Source: Allosphingosinicella sp042666435 (lineage in GTDB: Bacteria > Pseudomonadota > Alphaproteobacteria > Sphingomonadales > Sphingomonadaceae). From it: a DNA stretch of 64,000 nt. A model generated the notes under the pieces. It was not told the origin of the DNA. It searched no databases and worked only from the letters and a program-made list of their open reading frames with translations. Positions 14,582 through 22,574 of this stretch are shown here, one piece after another. The first letter of the stretch is position 1; each line of letters opens with the position of its first letter. A program made the position numbers and the translations under genes. The stretch is from the NCBI RefSeq assembly GCF_042666435.1, contig NZ_JBHTDC010000001.1:1178001-1242000 (forward strand). The letters are read 5' to 3'.

Positions 14582-16156
14582 GTGGAGCGAGACGACAAAG
14601 GCAGATTTGCATCCCGGTTCGCGCGGCTTTCCACCGGACTGAAGATGCTGTTGATCCTCAGCCTGGGATTGCTCCCGCTGGGGCTCATCGCCATCCTGGC
14701 CTCGGTCGAAAGCGCGCGCGACACCGGCGCCAAGCGGGCCGAGCAGACGCTCGCCAAGCTCGATTTGAAAGCGCAGCGGGTCAACGGTCTGCTGTCGCGC
14801 AGTTCCGGCACTATCCGCGCGGCCAGCACGGCGATCGCGCTGACGCCGCCGGGATCCTCCATCTGCGAGACCACCCTGCTGAGGCTGGAGCGTGCCCAAT
14901 CCTCGATCGGCCGCTTCGCGCTCTACGGCAATGACAATGTTCCGAGGTGCGCGACGCCGGAATATTCTCCGGCCGCCGTCCCGGCGGCGGCCGGCCGCCG
15001 CTCGCTCATTGAGATCGGCGAGGAAGGCGAAGTGCTGCGCTTCGTCCTGTGGGACGACAGAGGCGCCATAGAAGGCGCCGGCGAATTCACCCGCGAGGAG
15101 CTGTCGGAACTCACCTATATTCCCGGCACGAGCGGCAATTTCGATCTGGAGCTGCTGCAAGGCGACAGGTCGATGATGCTGCGGAGCGATTATCAGCCCG
15201 GCCCGCTCGTCCAGTCGGTGACGGGCCTCGCCTCCATCGCCGGCGAGCGCCTGATGATGCGGATCACGCTCGGCGCGGTTCCGATCAGCGCGGTCGAGGT
15301 GCTGATGATCCTGCTCCCGGTGATGATGTGGATTTTTGCCGCGATCATCGGCTGGATCATTCTCGACCGGCTGCTGCTGAGGCCGCTGGTGCGGATGCAG
15401 CGGGCGGTCCTGGCCTATCGCCCGGGCGACACGAGCCTCGATCTGCCCACCTTGAAGACTCCGGCGCGCGAGATCGGGGACCTTGGCCGCGCCTTCGATC
15501 AGGTGACGCGGACCATCGCCCGGCACGAGGCGGACCTCGAGGCCGCGATCGAGCGCCAGAGCCGGCTCGTCCGCGAAGTCCATCACCGTGTGAAGAACAA
15601 TCTCCAGGTGGTCGCCTCGCTCCTCAATCTCCATGCCCGCGGCGTCGCGAACGAGGACGTGGCCGCCGCCTACGCCTCGATCCAGCGCCGGGTCGACGCG
15701 CTCGCGGTCGTGCATCGCAACCATTTCGCGGAGCTGGAGGATAATCGCGGCGTCGCCTTGCGGTCGCTTATCTCCGAACTCGGCGCCAATCTGCGCGCCA
15801 CCGCTCCGGCTTCCGCCGGAAACATGACGATCCGGATCGATATCGAGCCCTTCTACACCACCCAGGACGTGGCCGTTTCCGTCGCCTTCCTCGTCACCGA
15901 GATCGTGGAGTTCGCGATGTTTTGCGGCGCGCACCCGGTGTCGATTTCATTGCGCGCCGGCGCGAGCGGGAGCGCCCTGCTGGCGGTCGAATCCGAAAGC
16001 CTGCGTGGCGAGGCGTCCTGCGATCCCGATCTCGTCGACCGGTTCGAACGGATCATCACGGGCCTGGCGCGCCAGCTCCGCTCCGCGCTCGACCGCGACA
16101 ACGAACGGGGCCGCTACGCACTGGAAATCGCGGTCATCGACAAGGGCGACGGCTAG
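14582..16156 (+). CDS. PhyP-like HisKA_2 sensor histidine kinase/phosphatase with degenerate ATPase domain
   Basis: A 524-aa membrane sensor. TM1 is at about residues 21–42, followed by a ~195-residue periplasmic region, TM2 at about 240–262, a HAMP-like linker (RPLVRMQRAVLAYRPGDTS), and a HisKA_2 dimerisation domain with EVHHRVKNNLQVVASLLNLH. The usual catalytic ATPase signatures are missing: the N-box reads FLVTEIVEFAMF with no Asn, and no DxGxG or GLGL boxes follow. Sphingomonad PhyP is known to act as a negative regulator, likely a phosphatase, of PhyR, which fits this layout and the position after nepR. The start is the GTG at 14582, which keeps TM1. Confidence 0.85.
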   Translation: MERDDKGRFASRFARLSTGLKMLLILSLGLLPLGLIAILASVESARDTGAKRAEQTLAKLDLKAQRVNGLLSRSSGTIRAASTAIALTPPGSSICETTLLRLERAQSSIGRFALYGNDNVPRCATPEYSPAAVPAAAGRRSLIEIGEEGEVLRFVLWDDRGAIEGAGEFTREELSELTYIPGTSGNFDLELLQGDRSMMLRSDYQPGPLVQSVTGLASIAGERLMMRITLGAVPISAVEVLMILLPVMMWIFAAIIGWIILDRLLLRPLVRMQRAVLAYRPGDTSLDLPTLKTPAREIGDLGRAFDQVTRTIARHEADLEAAIERQSRLVREVHHRVKNNLQVVASLLNLHARGVANEDVAAAYASIQRRVDALAVVHRNHFAELEDNRGVALRSLISELGANLRATAPASAGNMTIRIDIEPFYTTQDVAVSVAFLVTEIVEFAMFCGAHPVSISLRAGASGSALLAVESESLRGEASCDPDLVDRFERIITGLARQLRSALDRDNERGRYALEIAVIDKGDG

Positions 16157-16171
16157 GTTCGGGCCGCGGGG

Positions 16172-16360
16172 TCACCGGCTGCGGTCGTCGCGCCCTTTCG
16201 CTTCGTCCGAATAAGGCGGGCGGCCGATCGACTTCTTCTTCGCTTCGGCGAGATCGGCTGAATCCTGGCCCGCCTCGGCCGCGCTGTCGATATTGCGGCG
16301 CTCATCCTCGCGGACTCCGTCGAGATCGGAATGGGGCGTCGCTTTGGGTGGTTTGCTCAT
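16172..16360 (-). CDS. 62-aa hydrophilic protein in the stress-response region
   Basis: Small charged protein (MSKPPKATPHSDLDGVRED… KKKSIGRPPYSDEAKGRDDRSR), probably disordered or helical, with no membrane segment. AAGGAG lies 6 bases before the ATG at 16360, which supports translation. It is convergent with the kinase gene and divergent from the candidate small RNA. No family is recognised. Small hydrophilic proteins of this sort are often general-stress targets, but no EcfG promoter is visible on its own strand. Confidence 0.55.
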   Translation of the reverse strand: MSKPPKATPHSDLDGVREDERRNIDSAAEAGQDSADLAEAKKKSIGRPPYSDEAKGRDDRSR

Positions 16361-16474
16361 CCGTTGCTCCTTGGCTTTTCCATCCCTAACCGGCCGCGCG
16401 GCAATCCGGTTGCGTTCGCCCCGGCCGGCTGCGGAAAGTTTTTGTGCCCGCCGCGATTTTTTTCGAACCCGGCG

Positions 16475-16499
16475 GGAACCCGAGTGCCCCTCCCTCGTT
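16475..16499 (+). promoter_or_regulatory. EcfG-type promoter before candidate sRNA
   Basis: GGAAC at 16475–16479, 16 bases, then CGTT at 16496–16499, an exact match to the EcfG pattern. The first annotated gene downstream is 257 bp away, but two stem-loops begin only 10 bases downstream, ending with a terminator. Confidence 0.68.
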
Positions 16500-16504
16500 C
16501 AGCA

Positions 16505-16607
16505 CTTCGGATAGTGACCTTTTGCCCCCCCGCTCTCGCTATCCATAATATGAGCCCGGACGCGCCAACCTCCCCCCCCCGGTGGCGCTTCCGGGCTCAA
16601 CATTTTT
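16505..16607 (+). ncRNA. Candidate stress-induced small RNA (~100 nt)
   Basis: Starting about 6 bases after an EcfG-type –10 element, the sequence folds into two stem-loops. Loop 1 has 9-bp arms at 16509–16517 and 16536–16544 (GGATAGTGA / TCGCTATCC, one G·U pair) and carries a run of seven C. Loop 2 has 16-bp arms at 16552–16567 and 16583–16598 (one mismatch) with loop ACCTCCCCCCCCCGG, and is followed by TTTTT at 16603–16607, so it serves as an intrinsic terminator. C-rich loops of this kind in alphaproteobacterial stress sRNAs can pair with ribosome binding sites. No convincing protein frame lies inside. The remaining 16608–16756 holds no feature I can name except the leader of the next gene. 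Confidence 0.6.
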
Positions 16608-16756
16608 GAGGCGGGCTCCCATCCAAGGAAATAGGCGCGCCGATTGCGATGTCGGCGTCGTGACGCCGGTGGAACCAAGGCGCGCCGGCGCGCATTAAGC
16701 CCTCGCACGCACGCCGGCCACTCGATCGTCGCGCGCGTTTAGCCAGGAGAAAGATC

Positions 16757-16885
16757 ATGGTCCGTAAGCTGTTTGCACTATTCGCCATAACGGGCAGCCT
16801 TGCCCTTGCCGCCTGCAACACCATCGAAGGCGCCGGCGAGGATGTCGAGTCGGTCGGCGAAACCGTGTCCGACGCCGCCGATTGA
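16757..16885 (+). CDS. Entericidin-like small lipoprotein
   Basis: A 42-aa frame: MVRKLFALFAITGSLALAAC forms a lipoprotein signal with lipobox LAAC, followed by NTIEGAGEDVESVGETVSDA, which matches the entericidin A/B pattern (CNTxxGxGxDvexxGe). Entericidins are small outer-membrane or envelope lipoproteins, in E. coli linked to stationary-phase stress and osmotic control. AGGAG sits 8 bases before the ATG. Its own promoter is not clear; the EcfG-type promoter at 16475 is separated from it by a terminator. Confidence 0.82.
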   Translation: MVRKLFALFAITGSLALAACNTIEGAGEDVESVGETVSDAAD

Positions 16886-16907
16886 GGCGGTTCCCCTACA
16901 TCCATGG

Positions 16908-16935
16908 AAAGGCGTCGCCGAGGCGGCGCCTTTTT
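16908..16935. terminator. Bidirectional intrinsic terminator
   Basis: Stem AAAGGCGTCGC / GCGGCGCCTTT (one G·U) with a CGAG loop, followed by TTTTT on the plus strand. It lies between the entericidin-like gene and the convergent phospholipase-D-family gene and can serve both. Confidence 0.8.
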
Positions 16936-16940
16936 CATGT

Positions 16941-18635
16941 TCACACCAGATCGTCCGGTATGAACCAGTAAGGCCGCGCGAACCGCCGCGCCCGGCCGAG
17001 TTGATAGGGAACGACGAACCCCTTTCGCGCCTCGGGCGCCGCGGCGGCATTGGCGCGGGCGACGGCGCGCCAGCCCTCCAGGTCCATGCCCTCCGGCAGC
17101 GCGCCTTCGAGGAGCTGTTTCCAGAGGTCGCGCTTGAAGTCGGCGATCCGGTCCCCCGCTTCGGTCCAGATGAAGCCCAGCTCCGTGTCCCACTCGAAGC
17201 TGCGCCCGTTCACGTTGGCCGAGGACATGAGGCAGGCCTTGTCGTCCGCGATCAGCAGCTTGGAATGGATATGGATGAGCCCGGAGCCGTAAGCGGTGCC
17301 CCGCGTCTCCTTAAACTTTTCCTCGCCGGATTCGACGGGCTCGTCCTTGGCCAGGGTGAACAGGCCGACGCGATGGGGGCCCGCCTTGCGCAGCAGCCTT
17401 CCGAGCGCGCGGGCCTGGAGGTGCTCGCCATGCCGGTGGGCGAGGTTGTCGCTCTGGCCCTGAAAGGCGATTTCCTCCGGCGCGTTGGCGACGAGGATGA
17501 TGACTTCAAGGTCGGAGCTGGCGCGCAGCGCCGCCTCGATCCAATCCGCCGCGTCGTTGGAGCGAAAGAATTGCGCCTCGATATAGAGCTGGCGCCTGGC
17601 TGAGAGGATCAGTTCCCGGTGCGCCGCCTTCAGCTCCCGAATGCCGCGCGCCGGGCCGATTGCGAACGTCCCGCCGGATTTCAGCGACATCGTCCGGGCG
17701 AGCTGGACCCGGGCCTGGCCTTCGCTCTCCTGCGTCGTCGGCTCGGCTTTGATCTCGGTCAGCGGGTCGAGCATCAGCTCGCGGCCGCAGCCGTCGGTCC
17801 ATTCCGCGACGGTCGAGCGGTAGCGCGGCAGTTCCCGGTTCCACAGCCGCGCGAAATGGCGCGCGGCGTCGGCGACCACGGGCCCCTCGACCAGCGCCGA
17901 CATGTCGTGCCAGGTGCGGTCGGCGCGCTGGTCGTGCCGGCGGTCGTCCCAGCGACGCTCGTCGAGATCGAGCCCGCCAATGACCGCCTTGTCGCCGTCG
18001 ACGACGACGAATTTCTGGTGGTAGGTGGCGGGCCACAATCGGGGCGGCGGGGCGGCTTTCCAGGCTTTCGCCTGCTTTTCCTCCCACCGGACATGACGCC
18101 ACAGGCCGGGCCGGGTCTCGAAGCCGCCATCCTTGTGCTTCTCGCGCTTCAGGAGCTTCCCGACCACCTTGCGGATGCGGCGGCGCAGCAGCAGCCGCAG
18201 CAATTGCCGCCAGCCCCAGCCCATCTCCCCTTCATGCTGGACGACGATGAGCTGGAGGCGAGGGCGTATGTCCTCGTCCAGTCCCTCGATGACGGCGCGC
18301 AGCGTCCGATAGGTGCACCACGACCCCGCGTGGAGAAAATCGGCCAGCACCGGTTCGAAATCGGCAAGGAGGATCCGCACTTCGACGCCGCGTTCGACGA
18401 TATGGGCGATCAACGCCGACCAGTCGCCGAGCCCGAGCGCCTTCGCCCGGTCCGAACGCGTTTTCGTGTCGGGATCGAAAACGCGGAAGGAGAGCCAGAC
18501 CGCCTGCTTCGCATCGAGCAAGAGGTCTTCCAGCGCGGGATACATGTCCGCCGCCTCGATGAGCGGCGTGACGCGGCAGCCGTCACGGGGCGGCGCGGGC
18601 TTCATCCAGTCCGGAGCATCCTTCACCGCGAGCAT
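16941..18635 (-). CDS. Phospholipase D-family protein with two HKD motifs
   Basis: A 564-aa protein with both catalytic HxKxxxxD blocks: YHQKFVVVDGDKAVIGG at about residues 210–226 and HIHSKLLIADDKACLMSSAN at about 455–475. Two such motifs make one active site that cleaves or transfers phosphodiesters. Length and the long charged insert between halves resemble bacterial PLDs of the eukaryotic-like class rather than cardiolipin synthases, and there is no N-terminal membrane helix. The ATG at 18635 (MLAVKDAPDW) is the first sensible start after tatC, 41 bp upstream on the same strand. The physiological substrate is unknown. Confidence 0.88.
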   Translation of the reverse strand: MLAVKDAPDWMKPAPPRDGCRVTPLIEAADMYPALEDLLLDAKQAVWLSFRVFDPDTKTRSDRAKALGLGDWSALIAHIVERGVEVRILLADFEPVLADFLHAGSWCTYRTLRAVIEGLDEDIRPRLQLIVVQHEGEMGWGWRQLLRLLLRRRIRKVVGKLLKREKHKDGGFETRPGLWRHVRWEEKQAKAWKAAPPPRLWPATYHQKFVVVDGDKAVIGGLDLDERRWDDRRHDQRADRTWHDMSALVEGPVVADAARHFARLWNRELPRYRSTVAEWTDGCGRELMLDPLTEIKAEPTTQESEGQARVQLARTMSLKSGGTFAIGPARGIRELKAAHRELILSARRQLYIEAQFFRSNDAADWIEAALRASSDLEVIILVANAPEEIAFQGQSDNLAHRHGEHLQARALGRLLRKAGPHRVGLFTLAKDEPVESGEEKFKETRGTAYGSGLIHIHSKLLIADDKACLMSSANVNGRSFEWDTELGFIWTEAGDRIADFKRDLWKQLLEGALPEGMDLEGWRAVARANAAAAPEARKGFVVPYQLGRARRFARPYWFIPDDLV

Positions 18636-18676
18636 CGCATTGCGATCGCTCAGGAAGGGCGGCGGCGGCGCGGCCG

Positions 18677-19447
18677 TCAAACCAGGTCTTTCCCGGCGTC
18701 CCGCGCCCTCCGCCGCTCGGTGAACCAGATCGCGATCAGCGACAATTCGTAAAGCAGGATCAGCGGCACGGCGAGCATGAACTGGGAGAGGATGTCGGGC
18801 GGCGTCGCCACCGCGGCGATGATGAAGGCGACGAGAATGGCGTAGCGCCGCCCGCGGACCAGCTGCTCGCGCGTGACGATCCCCGCCCGTTCCAGCAGCA
18901 TCAGCAGGACGGGCAGGAGGAAGGCGATGCCGAAGGCGAGGATGAAGTGCATCACCAGGCTCAGATATTCGCCGATCGACGGCAGTGCCTGCTGCTCGAT
19001 GCCGCCAATGTCGCCCTGATAGCCCAGGAAGAAGGTGAAGGCGGTCGGCATCACGACATAATAAGCCAGCGCCCCGCCGGTCAGGAACAGGACGGGCGTG
19101 GCGATCAGGAAGGGAAGGAAGGCGCGCTTCTCCTTCGAATAAAGGCCCGGCGCGACGAACGCCCATATCTGGTTGGCGATGATCGGAAAGGCGAGGAAGA
19201 AGGCGGCGAAGAAAGCCACCCGCACCTCGACGAAAAAGGCTTCGTAGAGCTTGGTGTAGACGAGCTTGCCCTGCCCCGGCCCGAACGCTTCAACGAGCGG
19301 CTGGGCGAGGAACGCGAAAATCCTGTCGGCGAAATAGAAGCAGCCGCCGAAGCAGAGCAGCAGCGCCACGGCCGACCAGATCAGGCGCCGCCTCAGCTCG
19401 ACGAGATGGTCCATCAGCGGGGCGCGACTCTGGTCGACCTCGCTCAT
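18677..19447 (-). CDS. tatC: Twin-arginine translocase subunit TatC
   Basis: A 256-aa, six-helix inner-membrane protein that, with TatB, recognises twin-arginine signal peptides of folded exported proteins. The N-terminus MDHLVELRRRLIWS is the family signature, and FALLFE-like AFIVATPIIANQIWAFVAPGL-type segments are present as FLAFPIIANQIWAFVAPGL. The start overlaps the end of tatB by 4 bp. Confidence 0.97.
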   Translation of the reverse strand: MSEVDQSRAPLMDHLVELRRRLIWSAVALLLCFGGCFYFADRIFAFLAQPLVEAFGPGQGKLVYTKLYEAFFVEVRVAFFAAFFLAFPIIANQIWAFVAPGLYSKEKRAFLPFLIATPVLFLTGGALAYYVVMPTAFTFFLGYQGDIGGIEQQALPSIGEYLSLVMHFILAFGIAFLLPVLLMLLERAGIVTREQLVRGRRYAILVAFIIAAVATPPDILSQFMLAVPLILLYELSLIAIWFTERRRARDAGKDLV

Positions 19448-19809
19448 GGCAGCTTGCGGTCGTCGTCGCCGGCGCGCGGCGGCGGCATGTCGCCTTCCAC
19501 AGGCGGCGTTTCTCCGGCCGGTGGCGGCGATTCTCCGACGGGAGGCGCGCCGTCACTCTTCGGGACTTCGACCGAGGGGAATTCGCGCATGATGCGGGCA
19601 TTCTCCTCTTTCCATTTCTTCTCCATCTCCTCCAGCTCGGCCTCGCGCATCATCGTGTCGAGGCCCGAACGGAAGTGACGCGCCATGCCCTTCGCCTTGC
19701 CGACCCAATTGCCGACGGTGCGCATCACGCGCGGCAGATCCTTCGGGCCGATCACCACCAGGGCGACCAAAGCCACGATCAGCAGCTCGGTGGGTGCGAT
19801 ATCGAACAT
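19444..19809 (-). CDS. tatB: Twin-arginine translocase subunit TatB
   Basis: A 121-aa protein with one N-terminal transmembrane helix (MFDIAPTELLIVALVALVVI), the GPKDLP hinge and an amphipathic helix (RVMRTVGNWVGKAKGMARHF), then a long Pro/Glu-rich tail. It forms the substrate receptor with TatC. It sits between tatA (25 bp gap) and tatC (4 bp overlap). Confidence 0.96.
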   Translation of the reverse strand: MFDIAPTELLIVALVALVVIGPKDLPRVMRTVGNWVGKAKGMARHFRSGLDTMMREAELEEMEKKWKEENARIMREFPSVEVPKSDGAPPVGESPPPAGETPPVEGDMPPPRAGDDDRKLP

Positions 19810-19834
19810 GCGCCCAGCCCCTCAGGCGAGCCGG

Positions 19835-20089
19835 TCAGGGCTCGCGCCGGTCTTCCGGATCGGCGGCGCGGCCGCGCTCCGGCGTCGCGTCGGGCTTGAG
19901 ATCGATCGGACGGTCGCCTTCGATCTGCGGCGGCGGCGCCGGCTTCTCATCGTCGTCGGTCATGCCCTTCTTGAAGCTCTTCAGGCCCTTGGCGACATCA
20001 CCCATCATCTCGGAGAAGCGGCCCTTGCCGAACAACAGCAATATGATGACGCCGACGACCAACCAATGCCAAAGGCTCAAACCACCCAT
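19835..20089 (-). CDS. tatA: Twin-arginine translocase subunit TatA
   Basis: An 84-aa pore-forming subunit: MGGLSLWHWLVVGVIILLLF helix, the FGKGRF hinge and amphipathic helix (SEMMGDVAKGLKSFKKGM), then an acidic/proline tail. The ATG at 20089 has GGAG 7 bases upstream and gives the typical MGG N-terminus; an ATG at 20095 is too close to the same site. It lies downstream of scpB. Confidence 0.96.
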   Translation of the reverse strand: MGGLSLWHWLVVGVIILLLFGKGRFSEMMGDVAKGLKSFKKGMTDDDEKPAPPPQIEGDRPIDLKPDATPERGRAADPEDRREP

Positions 20090-20119
20090 CTTCATTCTCC
20101 ACAGACGCTTGGAAGACCC

Positions 20120-20710
20120 CTAGTCGTCCTCGCGCTCCGTTTCCAGTTCTAGCTGTTCACCCAGCTGCTCCAGGGCCGCGTCGACCGGATCGAGCAGCCC
20201 GGCCGCCTTCAGATCGTCGATGCCGGGCAGGTCGCGCCGGCTCGCCAGGCCGAAATGGGCGAGGAAGCCGGCGGTGGTCGCATAAGTGAGCGGCCGCCCC
20301 GGCACCTCCCGCCGCCCCGCCGGCCGCACCCAGCCCGCCTCCATCAGCACGTCGAGCGTGCCCTTGGATATCTGGACGCCCCTTATCGCCTCGATGTCGG
20401 CGCGGCTGACCGGCTCGTGATAAGCGATGATCGCCAGCGTCTCGACCGCGGCCCGGCTGAGCTTGCGCACCTCGTCGCGTTCACGCCGCAGGATGTGGGC
20501 GAGATCGGGCGCGGTCTGGAAATGCCAGCGCCCGCCGCGTTCGACCAGCTCGATCCCCCGCCCCACATAATGGCCGGCCAATGCGCGCAGCGTCTCGCCG
20601 ACATCGACATGCGGCCCGACATAATCGGCTATTTCCCGCGCGCTCATCGGCTCCTCGGCGGCGAACAGGGTCGCCTCGACCGCGCGGATATCGTCGGACG
20701 GCCTGCTCAT
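20120..20710 (-). CDS. scpB: Segregation and condensation protein B
   Basis: A 196-aa winged-helix protein that with ScpA and SMC forms the bacterial condensin. Family signatures are the N-terminal VEATLFAAEEPMSAREIADY and the second winged helix KLSRAAVETLAIIAYHEPVS followed by RADIEAIRGV. It overlaps scpA by 4 bp (ATGA), so the two are translationally coupled. Confidence 0.96.
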   Translation of the reverse strand: MSRPSDDIRAVEATLFAAEEPMSAREIADYVGPHVDVGETLRALAGHYVGRGIELVERGGRWHFQTAPDLAHILRRERDEVRKLSRAAVETLAIIAYHEPVSRADIEAIRGVQISKGTLDVLMEAGWVRPAGRREVPGRPLTYATTAGFLAHFGLASRRDLPGIDDLKAAGLLDPVDAALEQLGEQLELETEREDD

Positions 20711-21468
20711 GCGGCGCGAATGTACAGCGGCGCGAAAGCGGACGACTGCTCCATCTCCACCTTGCCCCGCCGCGCGAGCTCGAGGGTGGCGACGAAGCTG
20801 GAAGCGAGCGCCGACTTGCGGAACTCCCCATCCTGCGTCTCGGGCAGGAAGCTTTCGATCCTCGCCCATTCGACGCCGGCGCTAAGCAGCCGCTCGACCC
20901 GCAGCAGCGCCTCCTCCAGGGTCATGACCGGGCGGCGGCTGACGACGTGGTAAGCCGGCTCGGTCCGTGCGCGGACATTGCCGTAGGCGGCGATGAGGTC
21001 GTAAAGGTCCGCCTGCCACGCCGCCTTGCGGATCATCCGCAGCCCCTCCGGGCGCCCCCTCGCAAACACGTCGCGCCCGAGCCGGTCGCGCGCCAGCAGC
21101 CGCGCTCCCGCGTCGCGCATCGCGTTCAGCCGCTGGAGGCGGAGCTGGAGCCGCAACGCCAGTTCCTCGGGACTGGGATCGGCCTGCTCGTCGCGGGGCA
21201 GCAGCAGGCACGATTTGAGGTAAGCAAGCCAGGCCGCCATCACCAGATAATCGGCCGCGATCTCGAGCCGCAACTTGCGCGCGTCGGCGATGAAGGCGAG
21301 ATATTGCTCGGTGAGCGCGAGTATCGAAATCTCGCGCAAATCCACCTTCTGCGTCCGCGCCAAAGTGAGCAGCAGGTCGAGCGGCCCTTCCCAGCCGTCT
21401 ATGTCGAGCGTCAGCCTCTCGGTCTCGGCGACCGCCGGCTGCTCTTCGAAGGAATCGTCCCAATCCAC
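20707..21468 (-). CDS. scpA: Segregation and condensation protein A
   Basis: A 253-aa kleisin that bridges the SMC heads. The family signature FEGPLDLLL appears as WEGPLDLLLTLARTQKVDL at residues 26–44, followed by ISILALTEQYLAFI. The C-terminal winged helix ends in TLELARRGKVEMEQSSAF, the usual kleisin end. The gene starts 90 bp after the nagZ stop in an apparent long operon with argS, the SPOR protein and nagZ upstream and tatABC downstream. Confidence 0.96.
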   Translation of the reverse strand: MDWDDSFEEQPAVAETERLTLDIDGWEGPLDLLLTLARTQKVDLREISILALTEQYLAFIADARKLRLEIAADYLVMAAWLAYLKSCLLLPRDEQADPSPEELALRLQLRLQRLNAMRDAGARLLARDRLGRDVFARGRPEGLRMIRKAAWQADLYDLIAAYGNVRARTEPAYHVVSRRPVMTLEEALLRVERLLSAGVEWARIESFLPETQDGEFRKSALASSFVATLELARRGKVEMEQSSAFAPLYIRAA

Positions 21469-21558
21469 CAGCGCGAGACTAAGCGGCGGGGGTGACGATG
21501 CGAAGCGGAAAAATGGCTTCTCCGGCGCCGGAATGGCGCAGCGCCGGCGCGATTCTCT

Positions 21559-22566
21559 TTAAGCGTAACCGAGGAGCGCGTCCCGCTTGGCTGCCAGCTC
21601 CGCATAAGGAGCGCCCTCGCCCGCATCCACCACGCTCGCCATCGCCCGGCCCAGGCGTTCGCGCGCCGCGTCCGTCATTTCGCCGAGGCCCGACGCCACC
21701 GCGACCATCTCGGCCATGTCGCCCGAGCAGTGCAGGGCCACATCGCAGCCTGCCGCGATCACGCCCGCCGCGCGTTCGTCGAAGCCGCCCGACAGCGCGT
21801 GCATGCCGAGATCGTCGGACATGAGCAGGCCGCCAAAGCCGATCCGTCCGCGGATGATCTCGCCGATCACAATCGGGGACAGGCTGGCGCAACGATCCGC
21901 GTCCCAGGCGGTATAGACGACGTGGGCGGTCATCCCCATCGGCGCGCCGGCCAGCGTGCGGAAGGGCTCGATGTCGGTTTCCAGCTCACCTGAGGAAGCG
22001 GTGACGACCGGGAGCTCCTGATGGCTGTCGCTCGTCGAACGGCCATGGCCGGGCATATGCTTGACCACGCCGACCACGCCCGCCGCGCGCAGCCCTTCGA
22101 TCACCGCGCGCCCGAGGGCCGCGACCTGCATCGGCTCGAAGCCCAAGGCGCGATCACCGATAATGTCGTGCGCGCCCGCCTGCCGGACATCGAGCAAGGG
22201 CAGGCAATCGACATTGATCCCGGCCTCGCGCAGCACCGAGCCGATCGCCTGGGCGTTGACCCGCGCCGCCTCGATCGCGCTGATCGGCGCGACCTGGTAG
22301 AGGTCCGCGAACGCCTCGGCGGCGGGGAATTCCGGCCAGACCGGCGGCTGCATCCGCGAGACGCGGCCGCCTTCCTGGTCGATGAGGATGGGGAGGTCGT
22401 CGCGGCGGTGAAGGGCGCGCAGCGCGTCGGTCAGCGCGCGGAGCTGCTCCGGGTCGATGCAATTGCGCCGGAAGAGGATGTAGCCGGCGGGATCGGCATC
22501 GTGGAAGAAGGCGCGCTCGTCCGCGCTGAGGCTCGCGCCCGAAAGGCCGTAGATCGCCGGCTGCAT
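21559..22566 (-). CDS. nagZ: Beta-N-acetylhexosaminidase of peptidoglycan recycling
   Basis: A 335-aa glycoside hydrolase family 3 enzyme that removes GlcNAc from 1,6-anhydromuropeptides in the cytosol. Visible signatures: LPILIDQEGGRVSRMQPP, KHMPGHGRSTSDSHQELP (general acid/base His loop) and LMSDDLGMHALSGG with the catalytic Asp. It lies 8 bp after the SPOR protein gene. Confidence 0.95.
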   Translation of the reverse strand: MQPAIYGLSGASLSADERAFFHDADPAGYILFRRNCIDPEQLRALTDALRALHRRDDLPILIDQEGGRVSRMQPPVWPEFPAAEAFADLYQVAPISAIEAARVNAQAIGSVLREAGINVDCLPLLDVRQAGAHDIIGDRALGFEPMQVAALGRAVIEGLRAAGVVGVVKHMPGHGRSTSDSHQELPVVTASSGELETDIEPFRTLAGAPMGMTAHVVYTAWDADRCASLSPIVIGEIIRGRIGFGGLLMSDDLGMHALSGGFDERAAGVIAAGCDVALHCSGDMAEMVAVASGLGEMTDAARERLGRAMASVVDAGEGAPYAELAAKRDALLGYA

Positions 22567-22574
22567 GTCATTCC

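Noticed and set aside
16551..16610. 19-aa frame (MSPDAPTSPPRW…) inside the candidate sRNA
   Set aside because: Its codons form the arms of the terminator hairpin, and there is no ribosome binding site.
16669..16695. GGAAC before the entericidin-like gene as another EcfG promoter
   Set aside because: No (C/T)GTT at 16–17 bases downstream; the spacing rule fails.
18340..18370. Sequence resembling a tRNA T-arm (GGTTCGAAATC)
   Set aside because: Lies inside the phospholipase-D-family gene, with no acceptor, D or anticodon arms around it.
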